Assembly (NCBI GenBank): GCA_958295745.1
Contig: OY282370.1
Span: forward strand, 682,001-746,000
Direction: 5' to 3'
Length of the DNA stretch: 64,000 nt
Source: an uncultured Acidimicrobiia bacterium
GTDB taxonomy: Bacteria > Actinomycetota > Acidimicrobiia > Spongiisociales > Spongiisociaceae
Shown: one piece after another, positions 40,183-48,674 of the stretch
Numbering within the stretch: the stretch's first letter is position 1
Layout: every line of letters starts with the position of its first letter
Program-made: the position numbers and the translations under genes
Notes under the pieces: model-generated
Told to the model about the DNA's origin: nothing
Seen by the model: only the letters and a program-made list of their open reading frames with translations
Databases searched by the model: none

Positions 40183-41566
40183 CGGCCGAATCTTCGATCA
40201 GTATCCCGGCCTCGGCCAGCTCGTCCCTGATGGCGTCGGCGCGGCCCCAGTCGCGGGCTTCCCTAGCCCGCCTGCGGGCCGCCACCAGACCCTCTACCGC
40301 GGCCTCGGCGCCTTCGGCTTCCACGCCGTGGACCACCGCCAGATCGGCCAACCGCCCCGCCATATCCTCCAGGTCATCCATGCCGGAGTCGGCCAGGTCG
40401 ATTCCCAGCACCCGGGAGATCTCGCCGACCGCCGCCGACCGAGGACCGGCGTCCAGGCCGCCGTCCAACCGGGCGTTGCCCTCCCGGACCGCCTCGAAGA
40501 GCACGGCCAGCCCCCCGGCGGTGTTGAAGTCATCGTCCATGGCCTCCGCGAAGCGTTCGATCGTCCCGGGATGGGGTTCCGGCGCCGGGGTGGAACGGCG
40601 GCGAAAGGCCCGCAGCCGATCGAGGCTCGCCGATGCCTCGTCGAGGAGCCCGTCCGAGAACTCGACCGGGGACCGGTAGGCGGCCCGCAGGTAGAACAAC
40701 CGGACCGCAGGCCCCCCGTAGCGCTCGACGGCCTCGGCCAAGTCGACGACATGCCCGGTGGACTTAGACAGCTTCTCGCCCCCCAGGTTCACCATGCCGT
40801 TATGAAGCCAGTACCGGGCGAGCGGGCGGTCCGCCGACCCTTCCGACTGGGCGATCTCGTTCTCGTGATGGGGAAATATCAGGTCCGCGCCGCCCGCATG
40901 GATGTCGAAGGGCGTCCCCAGGTACTTGGCGGACATGGCCGAACATTCGATGTGCCATCCCGGACGTCCGGAGCCCCAAGGGGAAGGCCAGTGCGGCTCA
41001 CCCGGCTTGGCGGCCTTCCACAAAGCGAAGTCCAGCGGATCCTCCTTGTCCGCCCCCGGCTCGACCCGCGCTCCGGCCCGGAGCTCGTCCACGTTGCGCC
41101 CCGAGAGCTTCCCGTAACCGTTCAACCTCCGCACCCTGAAGTAGACATTGCCTCCCCCCGGATAGGCCAGGCCGCGTTCGATCAGCCCGGCGATCATGTC
41201 GATCATCTCCGGAATGTGATCGGTGGCGGCCGGTTCCAGGTCGGGGTCCAGGACGTTGAGGCGCCGGTAGACGGCGCGGAAACGGTCGGCCATCTCGCGG
41301 GCCAGCGCCTCGGTGGTGACACCGAGGCGGGCGGCATTGGCGATGATCTTGTCGTCCACATCGGTGATGTTCTGGACGTACAAGACCTGCCAGCCCTTCC
41401 ATATGAGGTAGCGGCGGATCACGTCGAAGACCACCGCGCATCTTCCGTGGCCGAGGTGGGGCGCCGACTGGACGGTCGGACCGCATACGTACATGCCCAC
41501 CCGCCCCTCCTGCAGAGGTTCGAAGGGCCGGCGCTCCCGCCCCAGGGTGTTGTAGACCGCGATCAC
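40157..41566 (-). CDS. cysS: Cysteinyl-tRNA synthetase
   Basis: A 469-residue class I synthetase with 'YVCGPTVQSAPHLGHGRC' (zinc Cys and HIGH-type motif), 'GRPGWHIECSAM', 'HHENEIAQSE' (zinc ligands) and the KMSKS loop 'GGEKLSKSTGHVV'. The start is GTG at 41566, nine bases after GGGGAG, giving the family start 'VYNTLGRERRPFEPL'; the open frame runs to 41683 but would add residues that overlap ispF. Second-last gene of the disA-carD-ispD-ispF-cysS-rlmB cluster. Confidence 0.93.
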   Translation of the reverse strand: MIAVYNTLGRERRPFEPLQEGRVGMYVCGPTVQSAPHLGHGRCAVVFDVIRRYLIWKGWQVLYVQNITDVDDKIIANAARLGVTTEALAREMADRFRAVYRRLNVLDPDLEPAATDHIPEMIDMIAGLIERGLAYPGGGNVYFRVRRLNGYGKLSGRNVDELRAGARVEPGADKEDPLDFALWKAAKPGEPHWPSPWGSGRPGWHIECSAMSAKYLGTPFDIHAGGADLIFPHHENEIAQSEGSADRPLARYWLHNGMVNLGGEKLSKSTGHVVDLAEAVERYGGPAVRLFYLRAAYRSPVEFSDGLLDEASASLDRLRAFRRRSTPAPEPHPGTIERFAEAMDDDFNTAGGLAVLFEAVREGNARLDGGLDAGPRSAAVGEISRVLGIDLADSGMDDLEDMAGRLADLAVVHGVEAEGAEAAVEGLVAARRRAREARDWGRADAIRDELAEAGILIEDSADGVRWYRR

Positions 41567-41657
41567 CGCCGCAGTCTCCCCGAACGGACGGGCCTGTCGA
41601 GCCGGCGCCGGCGGCATGGCAGATATGAACGAGACACTGAGGGGGTAGGGTAACCGG

Positions 41658-42197
41658 TCAGGCCGAGAATGAGCATGGAGCACCCGAGGCGGGAGACTCC
41701 AGCAGCAGGGCCGCCGCCCAGGCCGCCACCCCCTCGCCCCGTCCTGTGAACCCCATCCCGTCGGTGGTGGTCGCCTTCACGGACACCCGGTCGACCCCCA
41801 CTTCCAGAACGGCGGCCAGGGCGGCCCTCATCTCCTCCCGGTGCGGGGCTATCCGCACCGTTTCGGCTATCACCGTGAGGTCCAGGTTCCCGACCACCAT
41901 CCCGGCCGATGCCACCAGCGCAGACACCCGGGCCAGCATCTCCATGCTGTCGGCGCCCTGCCAGCGTTCGTCCTCCGACGGGAAGTAAGCCCCTATGTCG
42001 CCGAGGGCCGCCGCTCCGAGGAGGGCGTCGGCGGCGGCGTGGGCGGCCGCATCCCCGTCCGATGCGGCGGCCAGCCCGCGCTCCTCGTCCACCACCACCC
42101 CGGCCAGTTTGAGCGGGGGCGGCCCCCCGAAACGATGGGCGTCGAACCCGAAACCTATGCGGGGCGGCGGGCGGGCGCGGGGGGCGCCGACGTCCAT
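41658..42197 (-). CDS. ispF: 2-C-methyl-D-erythritol 2,4-cyclodiphosphate synthase
   Basis: A 179-residue trimeric enzyme of the MEP isoprenoid pathway. Metal ligands are in 'GFGFDAHRF' (DxH) and the later His of 'SDGDAAAHAAADALLGAAAL'; the product loop 'GDIGAYFPSEDERWQGADS' and the C-terminal signature 'VKATTTDGMGFTGRGEG' are intact. One base separates it from ispD upstream, so they are coupled. An extra 15 residues at the C-terminus ('ESPASGAPCSFSA') go beyond the family length. Confidence 0.93.
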   Translation of the reverse strand: MDVGAPRARPPPRIGFGFDAHRFGGPPPLKLAGVVVDEERGLAAASDGDAAAHAAADALLGAAALGDIGAYFPSEDERWQGADSMEMLARVSALVASAGMVVGNLDLTVIAETVRIAPHREEMRAALAAVLEVGVDRVSVKATTTDGMGFTGRGEGVAAWAAALLLESPASGAPCSFSA

Positions 42198-42198
42198 G

Positions 42199-42870
42199 TC
42201 AGGCCCGGCGCCCGCGGCGGCGGAGCACGGCCTCCGCCAGCAGCAGGTCCTCCGGATAGGTGATCTTCATAGCCGCCCGGTCACCGGGCACCGTCCCCAC
42301 CCGGCCTCCGATCCTCTCGACCATGGCGGCGTCGTCGGGCGTCCTCCCCGGCCATCCCTCCGCATAGGCGGCGTGGGCGCGGCGCAGCACCTCGGCGCGG
42401 AACACCTGGGGGGTCTGGGCCGCCACCACCTCTGTACGGCTCAGGGTTTCCATCACCCGGCCATCCGCCGCATCCCGGCGCTTGACGGCGTCCGTGATCG
42501 GCACCACCGGTATCACCCCGTCGAGCCCCCCCTTCCGGAGTACCTCGTACATCCCGGCGATCATGGCGGGCGGGGCGAGAGGGCGGGCGGCGTCGTGAAC
42601 CGCCGCGATCGCCGCCTCCGGATCCACCTCTGCCAGGCCGCGGGCCACCGAGATGCGCCTTTCCGGACCCCCTTCCACCCCGCCGGGCACCGGACCCACC
42701 ACCACCACCCGGACGGCGCCGCTGTCGAGCAGGGCGTCTCTGGCCCATTCCCAGAGCGGCCTTCCCCCCAGCGCCGCCTCGTGCTTGGCGCCGCCGAAAC
42801 GAATCCCCTTCCCGGCGGCCACCACGATGCCCCAGACGGGGCCCCGGACCGGCTCTCCGGGGATGCTCAT
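42199..42870 (-). CDS. ispD: 2-C-methyl-D-erythritol 4-phosphate cytidylyltransferase
   Basis: A 223-residue nucleotidyltransferase of the MEP pathway. It has the nucleotide-binding loop 'VVAAGKGIRFGGAKHEAALG', 'VHDAARPLAPP', 'VPITDAVKRR' and 'RTEVVAAQTPQVFR', followed by 'TPDDAAMVERIGGRV'. The loop reads AKHEAAL where PKQFL is usual; the Lys is kept. It is upstream of ispF and 69 bases downstream of carD. Confidence 0.9.
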   Translation of the reverse strand: MSIPGEPVRGPVWGIVVAAGKGIRFGGAKHEAALGGRPLWEWARDALLDSGAVRVVVVGPVPGGVEGGPERRISVARGLAEVDPEAAIAAVHDAARPLAPPAMIAGMYEVLRKGGLDGVIPVVPITDAVKRRDAADGRVMETLSRTEVVAAQTPQVFRAEVLRRAHAAYAEGWPGRTPDDAAMVERIGGRVGTVPGDRAAMKITYPEDLLLAEAVLRRRGRRA

Positions 42871-42939
42871 GCGTCAGATACGATCCGGTGCATTCCGATC
42901 CGGTGCGTGAGGCGCGGCGGCCGTACCACTCGGCAACCG

Positions 42940-44538
42940 CTAGCCGGAGTTCTCCGTAGGAACCCCCATCCGCTTGAGCATCAGCTGCAAGGCCCGCTCG
43001 AGGCGCATGGCGGCGGTTTGGGTGTCCTCTTGAAAAGCGAAGGCGATCTCGCTGGTGAGCGTCACCCGGGCCCGTGAGGTCATCCGTTTCAAGGCCGGCG
43101 AGATCCCCTTCGTATGCTGGGCGTGGGTAAGGTCGCGGATCACTTCGGCCACTTGGTGGATGTCGCCGGAGGTCATCTTCTCGTTCAGAACCTTGTACCA
43201 GCGGCTCCAGTTGCTGCCCGAGTCCTGCGGATCTTCCTTTTCTATCTTCCGCAATACCTTCCCGGCGCCCGTCTTGGAGATCACCAACCTGATGCCGCTA
43301 CGGTCGATCGTGTCGACCGGTATCTTGACCGTGAGCTGCTCGATGGCGGCCTCGAGTATGAAGCATTTGCGCGGGGAGTCGTCTATTTCCACGTCGACCA
43401 TATCGGTTATCACCGCTGCTCCGTGATGGGGATGCACCACCTTGTCGCCCACTTTGAAGGCCGGCTTCTTCCTGGTGCCGGAGGCCCCGGATTTGGTTCG
43501 TGAAGAAGACCGCGCCGGCCGCTTTCGCGCCGGCCGCTTCCGGGCCGGTCGCTTCCGGGTCGGCGGGGAAGCCGGCTTGCGGGCCTTGGACTGGGGAACG
43601 GACTTCTTGGCAGCGGGCTTCTTGGCGGCGGCCGACTTCACAGACTTCCCCCCCGACGACGGATCCGCCTTAGCGGTCTTAGCCGTCTTAGCCGTGGTCT
43701 TAGCCGTTTTAGTCGTTTTAGCGGTGGTCTTAGCGGTCTTAGGAGGAGCGGTGGTCTTAGCAGTCTTAGCGGTTTGAGTCGTCTTAGCCGTTTTAGCCGT
43801 CTTAGCGGTGGTCTTGGCCGTCTTAGCCGTCTTGGACTTAGGGGCAACCCCCTTACCAGATGGCTTCCCGTCGGACGAAGACGAACCGGCTTCACCGGCC
43901 TTCGACCGGGCGGCGGCCGACTTCACAGACTTCCCCCCCGACCCCTTCCCGTCCGACGACGCACCCGCCTTGGCAGCCTTGGACTTGGGAACGGACTTCT
44001 TGGCAGAGGGCTTCTTGGCGGCGGCCGACTTCACAGACTTCCCCCCCGACCCCTTCCCGTCCGACGACGCACCCGCCTTGGCAGCCTTGGACTTGGGAAT
44101 GGACTTCTTGGCAGAGGGCTTCTTGGCGGCGGCCGACTTCACAGACTTCCCCCCCGACCCCTTCCCGTCCGACGACGCACCCGCCTTGGCAGCCTTGGAC
44201 TTGGGAATGGACTTCTTGGCAGAGGGCTTCTTGGCGGCGGCCGACTTCACAGACTTCCCCCCCGACCCCTTCCCGTCCGACGACGCACCCGCCTTGGCAG
44301 CCTTGGACTTGGGAATGGACTTCTTGGCAGAGGGCTTCTTGGCGGCGGCCGACTTCACAGACTTCCCCCCCGATCCCTTCCCGTCCGACGACGGATCCGC
44401 CTTGGCGGCCTTGGATTTCGATGCGGTCCGCCCGGCCGTCGAGGCGGCGGCCCCGGTTTTCTCCGAATCGGCGGGCTTCGAGGGTTTCGGAGAGGCCTTC
44501 TTCGGAGAGGCCGGGGCTGGAGCTCTGGTGTCGGTCAT
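42940..44538 (-). CDS. carD: CarD-family RNA polymerase-binding regulator with a long basic repeat tail
   Basis: A 532-residue protein whose last 170 residues are an ordinary CarD: RNA polymerase-interaction domain from about residue 361 ('VGDKVVHPHHGAAVI', 'LTVKIPVDTIDRSGIRLV') and a helical DNA-binding domain ('NWSRWYKVLNEKMTSGDIHQ', 'LTSEIAFAF'). CarD stabilises the open promoter complex, notably at rRNA promoters. The first 360 residues are unusual: Lys/Ala/Ser-rich with a 36-residue repeat (about 46-207), then a KTAK/KTTAK stretch (about 229-296) and RKRPARKRPAR. It resembles AlgP or histone H1-like tails. Actinobacterial CarD is normally about 160 residues. Start ATG 44538; the position between disA and ispD is conserved. 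Confidence 0.9.
   Translation of the reverse strand: MTDTRAPAPASPKKASPKPSKPADSEKTGAAASTAGRTASKSKAAKADPSSDGKGSGGKSVKSAAAKKPSAKKSIPKSKAAKAGASSDGKGSGGKSVKSAAAKKPSAKKSIPKSKAAKAGASSDGKGSGGKSVKSAAAKKPSAKKSIPKSKAAKAGASSDGKGSGGKSVKSAAAKKPSAKKSVPKSKAAKAGASSDGKGSGGKSVKSAAARSKAGEAGSSSSDGKPSGKGVAPKSKTAKTAKTTAKTAKTAKTTQTAKTAKTTAPPKTAKTTAKTTKTAKTTAKTAKTAKADPSSGGKSVKSAAAKKPAAKKSVPQSKARKPASPPTRKRPARKRPARKRPARSSSRTKSGASGTRKKPAFKVGDKVVHPHHGAAVITDMVDVEIDDSPRKCFILEAAIEQLTVKIPVDTIDRSGIRLVISKTGAGKVLRKIEKEDPQDSGSNWSRWYKVLNEKMTSGDIHQVAEVIRDLTHAQHTKGISPALKRMTSRARVTLTSEIAFAFQEDTQTAAMRLERALQLMLKRMGVPTENSG
43916..44400 (-). repeat. 108-bp tandem repeats in the carD tail
   Basis: The same octamer phase (GCCGACTT) recurs at 43916, 44024, 44132, 44240 and 44348, exactly 108 bases (36 codons) apart, and the intervening sequence is almost identical from copy to copy. 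A sixth, partial copy lies near 43627. Each unit encodes 'KSVKSAAAKKPSAKK' plus 'SIPKSKAAKAGASSDGKG'. Such exact repeats can gain or lose units by recombination while keeping frame. Confidence 0.95.
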
Positions 44539-44629
44539 CTATCTAATTCTACCGGAAAACCCGATACACCGGTAAGGCCGTCCGGCCCGCGGTTTTGGAA
44601 ATCCGGGTGCGCACCCCGACCATGAACGA

Positions 44630-45685
44630 TCAGGCCAACCATGGATGGCGGTGCCGGCGCAGGATCTGGTCGAGGTAGCGCCGCAGAGCCTGGGCCCGGG
44701 CCTCACCCACCCCGGACACCTGGCTCAGGTCCTCCACCGTAGCCAGCAGTATCTTGTGGGCGTCGCGAAAATGCCGCACCAGATCCTCGCGCACCGAGCC
44801 GGGCAGACCGGGCGCCCCGCTGACCAACCGGTAACCCATGGGCCGGGCCTCGGTGTCGGCGGGCTCCAGACCCAGGAGGCGGCATACCCTTTTGGCGTCG
44901 TTCAGATCGACCAGCGGCATCTCCGCCAACCCCCTGAGCACCCCGTCCGCTTCTTCCTCGTCTTCGTACAGGTAATCCCGGGCCACCAGCTTCCGCAGCT
45001 CCGTCACCCCGTTCACCAGGTGAGCGCGCTGCAGGTCGGCCACGCGACCCTCGTCGCCGAGACCGACGGCCAGCCGCCCCACCCGGCGGCCGATGCGGAG
45101 GACCAGCTCGGTCCGCTGGAGCACCCTCATCGCGTCGCCCAGCACGGTCTGTTCGTTGACTTCCAACCGGGTGAGCTCCTCCTCCGCCTCGGCCACCTGG
45201 CGGCGGAAACGCTCCAGCGTCTGGAGTTCCTGGTTGATGAGCACCAAGAGCTCGGACGGATCACGGAGGGGGTGCTTCCTGTCCTGGTAGAACAACGTGG
45301 CCTGCCCGCGTTCTTCGCTGACGGCCAAGATCGGCCGGCCGGTCATCCGGGCCATCCGTTCGGCGGTGCGGAAACGGGCGCCCGTCTCCTCGGTTTCGAT
45401 GGCGGGGTCGGGGATGAGATGGGCGTTGGCGCGCAGGATCCGGGTCCCGTCCTCGTCCAGGATGACGGCGCCGTCCATCTTGGCCAGCTCCGCCAGGCGA
45501 GCCGAGGTGAAATTGGCGCCGTGGAGGATGAATCCGTCGGTGGTAGCCGACTCGACCTCGGGACCGGCGCCGATCACCACCAACGCCCCGTTGCCCTGCT
45601 GGCCGATCCGTTCGAGCGCAGTGCGCAACGCGGTACCGGGGGCGACGCGGGACAGTACTTCGAGGAAAGCAGCCGGTTCGGTCAT
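44630..45685 (-). CDS. disA: DNA integrity scanning diadenylate cyclase DisA
   Basis: A 351-residue protein that makes c-di-AMP from two ATP. The N-terminal DAC domain has D71-G72-A73 and, at 104-106, Arg-Phe-Arg where DisA proteins normally have Arg-His-Arg; 'TAERMARMTGRPILAVSEE' follows. The central helical spine covers about 150-275. The C-terminal (HhH)2 DNA-binding domain ends with 'LSQVSGVGEARAQALRRYL'. DisA scans DNA and its synthesis falls at branched structures. The changed central residue of the RHR motif could affect ATP phosphate contacts. The gene heads the conserved disA-carD-ispDF cluster, with 91 bases to carD. Confidence 0.93.
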   Translation of the reverse strand: MTEPAAFLEVLSRVAPGTALRTALERIGQQGNGALVVIGAGPEVESATTDGFILHGANFTSARLAELAKMDGAVILDEDGTRILRANAHLIPDPAIETEETGARFRTAERMARMTGRPILAVSEERGQATLFYQDRKHPLRDPSELLVLINQELQTLERFRRQVAEAEEELTRLEVNEQTVLGDAMRVLQRTELVLRIGRRVGRLAVGLGDEGRVADLQRAHLVNGVTELRKLVARDYLYEDEEEADGVLRGLAEMPLVDLNDAKRVCRLLGLEPADTEARPMGYRLVSGAPGLPGSVREDLVRHFRDAHKILLATVEDLSQVSGVGEARAQALRRYLDQILRRHRHPWLA

Positions 45686-45785
45686 CTCTGTATCAGGCTA
45701 ACGGGGCGAGGCGCGACGCGGGTTCTTCTAGCGGCGGCGGGCGTCTGCTCCCCGGCGAGGAACCGGGACCGAGGCGGAACGGCCG

Positions 45786-45911
45786 TCATCTACGGTCCCG
45801 TATCCGAAACAGCCTCCACAACCCGACCCCGGCGAGGATCAGCAAACCGATCCCGGCCAGCTCCGATCGAATCGTCCACTGCTCGGCTGTCTGAATAGCT
45901 ATTGTCAGCAT
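45786..45911 (-). CDS. Possible 41-residue membrane protein
   Basis: A short open frame divergent from the zinc-ribbon gene: an amphipathic N-terminus ('MLTIAIQTAEQWTIRSE'), one hydrophobic stretch ('LAGIGLLILAGVGLWRLF') and a basic end (RIRDRR). This looks like a single-span protein with the charged end inside. AGGG lies five to eight bases before the ATG. It is upstream of disA in the same direction (100 bases), but coding support is limited to composition. Confidence 0.35.
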   Translation of the reverse strand: MLTIAIQTAEQWTIRSELAGIGLLILAGVGLWRLFRIRDRR

Positions 45912-45994
45912 CACCACCCTGTATACCCTTTACGAACTATCATCTGGACAAAAGGTTACCTGTCAATCCAGCAATCGAGTGGAAAGGGCCCGGC

Positions 45995-46894
45995 TTGAGC
46001 GACCGAGAACACCGCGGTTCGCGGGATGACCCGCTGGACGATATCGATTTCGAGGAGTTCGAGCTCAGAGAGCCCGCCGACTGGGACGACGTAGAACAGA
46101 CCCGACAATACGAATTCTCCGAATACATGCTGGCCTGCCCTTCCTGCGGCATCGATCAGGACGCCGCCAACCGCCACTGCGAGCAATGCGGGGCCCGGCT
46201 GGGGCAGCGCCGCATCGCGGTAGCCTCCCGGCCCTTGCGTTCCGTGAACGCCGGGGGCCGGGCGCTGGGCATCATCGTGGTGGTGATCGCCTTGTCGGTG
46301 GTCGCCGCGCTGGTCATCTCGGCCGTCCGCAACGGGGGTGACGAGGGTAACGGTGGCGTCGCGGCGACGGACGGCTCGTCTACGACCGAACGGGAAACCA
46401 CCACCACGCGCGGCCAAATACAGGATATCAAACCTATCTCCATAGAATGTTCGAGCCAGTACAACGCCACTCTGAGGTGTGCGAATCTGATCGACGGCAT
46501 CGAGGACTACTGGAACGACGAAAGCCTGCGGGGAGAGGACGCCTGGATACGGATTACGTTCGTCAATCCCATCGCCTTCCAACAGATACAGATCATCAAC
46601 GTCAGCAACGAGGAGAAATTTCGCCGGAACTACCGGGTGCGTGCGGTCGAGGTCTACGCCGACGACCTCCCCGGGGTGCCGTTCAGGGGAGACATCCCCA
46701 ACGACAACGACCGCCCCCACCGCGTCACTGTGGAGACCAACGCCACCACGGAGCTGGATATCAGGATCATAGCCACCTGGCCTTCCGAGGCCCTGGGGGG
46801 GGAGCAGGCCTTCGATGAGCTGGCCATCGAAGAGCTGATATTCTGGGGCTACGAACAGCAAACCGACCCCTTGGAGAGCGGCGAACCCGGGTGA
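45995..46894 (+). CDS. Zinc-ribbon membrane protein with discoidin-like extracytoplasmic domain
   Basis: A 299-residue protein. A 45-residue acidic cytoplasmic start leads to a four-Cys zinc ribbon ('CPSCGIDQDAANRHCEQCG', about residues 48-66). One transmembrane helix (about 90-112) and a Thr/Glu-rich linker follow, then a C-terminal beta domain ('NLIDGIEDYWNDE', 'WIRITFVNPIAFQQIQIIN', 'VRAVEVYADD') like the F5/8 type C or NADase-type glycan-binding folds. The start is TTG 45995 (GGAAAGGG upstream); an in-frame TTG at 45902 is the alternative. Probably a cell-surface binding or sensing protein. The stop overlaps the P450 start. Confidence 0.75.
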   Translation: MSDREHRGSRDDPLDDIDFEEFELREPADWDDVEQTRQYEFSEYMLACPSCGIDQDAANRHCEQCGARLGQRRIAVASRPLRSVNAGGRALGIIVVVIALSVVAALVISAVRNGGDEGNGGVAATDGSSTTERETTTTRGQIQDIKPISIECSSQYNATLRCANLIDGIEDYWNDESLRGEDAWIRITFVNPIAFQQIQIINVSNEEKFRRNYRVRAVEVYADDLPGVPFRGDIPNDNDRPHRVTVETNATTELDIRIIATWPSEALGGEQAFDELAIEELIFWGYEQQTDPLESGEPG

Positions 46895-48114
46895 TGCCCG
46901 ATTTCTTCGATACCTCCGACCCTGCCTTCATAGCCGACCCCTACCCGACCCTCAACGCCCTGCGGGAGAGCGGTCCCATCCACCGCGACACGGATTGGAA
47001 CCTGTGGTTGATCACACGTCACGAGGACGTGCGGGCCGTCCAGCTCGACCGGCGGATGGGGAGGGTGCGGCAGGGAAGCGCCCTACCCTCCGACTTCCGG
47101 CCTATCAGGGAGCTGGGATTGGAGGGGTGGGAACCCTACTACGAGGTGGAGCGGCACTCCCTGCTCCATCTGGAACCGCCGGAACACACCCGGCTCCGGT
47201 CGCTCGTGAACCGCGCCTTCACCCCCAAACGGGTGCGGGAGATGCGGGCGCCCGTGGTCTCGATAGCAGATGACCTGCTGGACGGCCTCCGGGGCCGGAC
47301 CACCTTCGATCTGCTGGCGGATTATGCACAGCCCTATTCGGTGAGGGTGATAGCCGCCCTGCTGGGGGCTCCCGCCGAGGACGCCGATCTGCTGCTCGAC
47401 TGGTCGCACGCCATCGTGAAGATGTACGAGCTCCACACCACCCGCCGCCAGGCGCGGGACGCCATCGAGGCCGCCCGGGAGTTCGCCGGATGGACCGAAG
47501 GCCTGATCTCCGCCCGCCGCACCGATCCGCAGGACGACCTGATCACAGCCCTCTGCTTGGCCGAGACCGGGGAGGGAAGGCTGAGCGTCCCCGAGATCGT
47601 CTCCACCGTGATACTCCTGCTCAACGCAGGGCACGAAGCCACGGTGAACACGATGGGGAACGGCATCACCGCCGCCATGAAGGACGGGGAGGCCTGGCGG
47701 CGCCTAGCCGCGGGCGAGGCGCAGTCCGCGGCGGCCGTTGAGGAGATGATGCGCTTCGACCCTCCCCTCCAGCTCTTCGAACGGTACGCCCTCGGGGAGG
47801 GGGTGGAGATAGCCGGGACCCCCATCCCGCCCGGCGACAAGGTGGCCATGCTGTTCGGATCAGCCAACCGCGACCCCCGCCGCTTCGATGCCCCCGACGA
47901 GTTCCGCATCGACCGGGGCGAGCAGGATCACGTAACCTTAGGCGCCGGACTCCATTTCTGCCTCGGAGCGGCCTTGGCCCGGCTGGAGCTGGAGATCGCG
48001 GTGGACCGGCTGGCGGCAACCTTCCCCGGGGCTTCCCTGGCCTCCGAACCGCAGCGGGAAGAAGGCTTCGTGATCCGGGGCTACGAGAAGGTGGATCTGG
48101 CCATCCCCGCATAG
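46894..48114 (+). CDS. Cytochrome P450
   Basis: A 406-residue soluble bacterial P450. The I-helix oxygen-activating motif is 'LLNAGHEATVN' (AGxxAT), the K-helix ExxR is 'EEMMRF' (E to R over three residues), and the heme loop is 'LGAGLHFCLGAALARLE' with the axial Cys and a Leu where FxxG usually begins. Monooxygenase with an unknown substrate; redox partners are not encoded here. The ATG at 46894 shares its first base with the TGA of the zinc-ribbon gene (TGATG), and a GTG is present one codon earlier. Coupling to a surface-protein gene is unusual for a P450. Confidence 0.92.
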   Translation: MPDFFDTSDPAFIADPYPTLNALRESGPIHRDTDWNLWLITRHEDVRAVQLDRRMGRVRQGSALPSDFRPIRELGLEGWEPYYEVERHSLLHLEPPEHTRLRSLVNRAFTPKRVREMRAPVVSIADDLLDGLRGRTTFDLLADYAQPYSVRVIAALLGAPAEDADLLLDWSHAIVKMYELHTTRRQARDAIEAAREFAGWTEGLISARRTDPQDDLITALCLAETGEGRLSVPEIVSTVILLLNAGHEATVNTMGNGITAAMKDGEAWRRLAAGEAQSAAAVEEMMRFDPPLQLFERYALGEGVEIAGTPIPPGDKVAMLFGSANRDPRRFDAPDEFRIDRGEQDHVTLGAGLHFCLGAALARLELEIAVDRLAATFPGASLASEPQREEGFVIRGYEKVDLAIPA

Positions 48115-48223
48115 CACCCCCCTGCTCCTCACGCCGCGTCCTCATTACACTCCCTCAAGGTAGAAAATGGGTCTCATCGGCGAGATTCCACTTCACATCC
48201 GATGAGTACAGGTCAGTGACACA

Positions 48224-48598
48224 ATGACAAGACACCAGGTCACACCGGTCGAGGTGACCGTATCCTGCAAAACGGTCGAGGAGGCGGATGCCATTGGACG
48301 ATCCGCCGTGGAGCAACGCTTGGCCGCGTCTTCACAAACTTGGCCCATACGCAGCTGCTACCGGTGGAACGGCGCCGTTGTTCAGGACCACGAGCATGTG
48401 TTGCTCATGAAAACAGTGGACACCCATTTCCGGGATCTGTGTTATCTCATCCGGTCACTCCATAGCTACGACCTGCCGTCTATCGTCATGATCCCTCTTG
48501 TGGATTACGGCCCTGGCTACCTGCAATGGTTGCTCGAAGCGGCCGGTATCGCGGGTCGATCCGACGCGACGGAGCGTCTGGACAACATCGTCGGCTGA
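48224..48598 (+). CDS. cutA: CutA1 divalent-cation tolerance protein
   Basis: A 124-residue CutA1: 'VEVTVSCKTVEEADAIGRSA', 'EQRLAAS', 'SCYRWNGAVVQDHEHVLLMK' and 'LHSYDLPSIVMIPL', ending with 'GYLQWL'. CutA1 forms very stable trimers of ferredoxin-like fold, linked to copper tolerance in E. coli and structurally to PII proteins. The typical SxYxWxG motif is present as SCYRWNG. ATG at 48224. It stands between the P450 and ribokinase genes without overlap. Confidence 0.85.
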   Translation: MTRHQVTPVEVTVSCKTVEEADAIGRSAVEQRLAASSQTWPIRSCYRWNGAVVQDHEHVLLMKTVDTHFRDLCYLIRSLHSYDLPSIVMIPLVDYGPGYLQWLLEAAGIAGRSDATERLDNIVG

Positions 48599-48674
48599 AA
48601 GAGTGGACGGTCTCAGGTAGACAATCGGCAAGTCGCAGCCTTGAACCGGCCCGGGGCCGCGTATCCTCGGACGC

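Noticed and set aside
43916-44400. CRISPR-like regular spacing
   Set aside because: The 108-bp period has no unique spacers and lies in a coding frame; it is a protein repeat.
43774-44625. Long plus-strand open frames opposite carD (over 250 codons)
   Set aside because: They are antisense shadows of the repeat-rich carD tail; the 108-bp period keeps every frame open, and only the minus strand ends in a real CarD domain.
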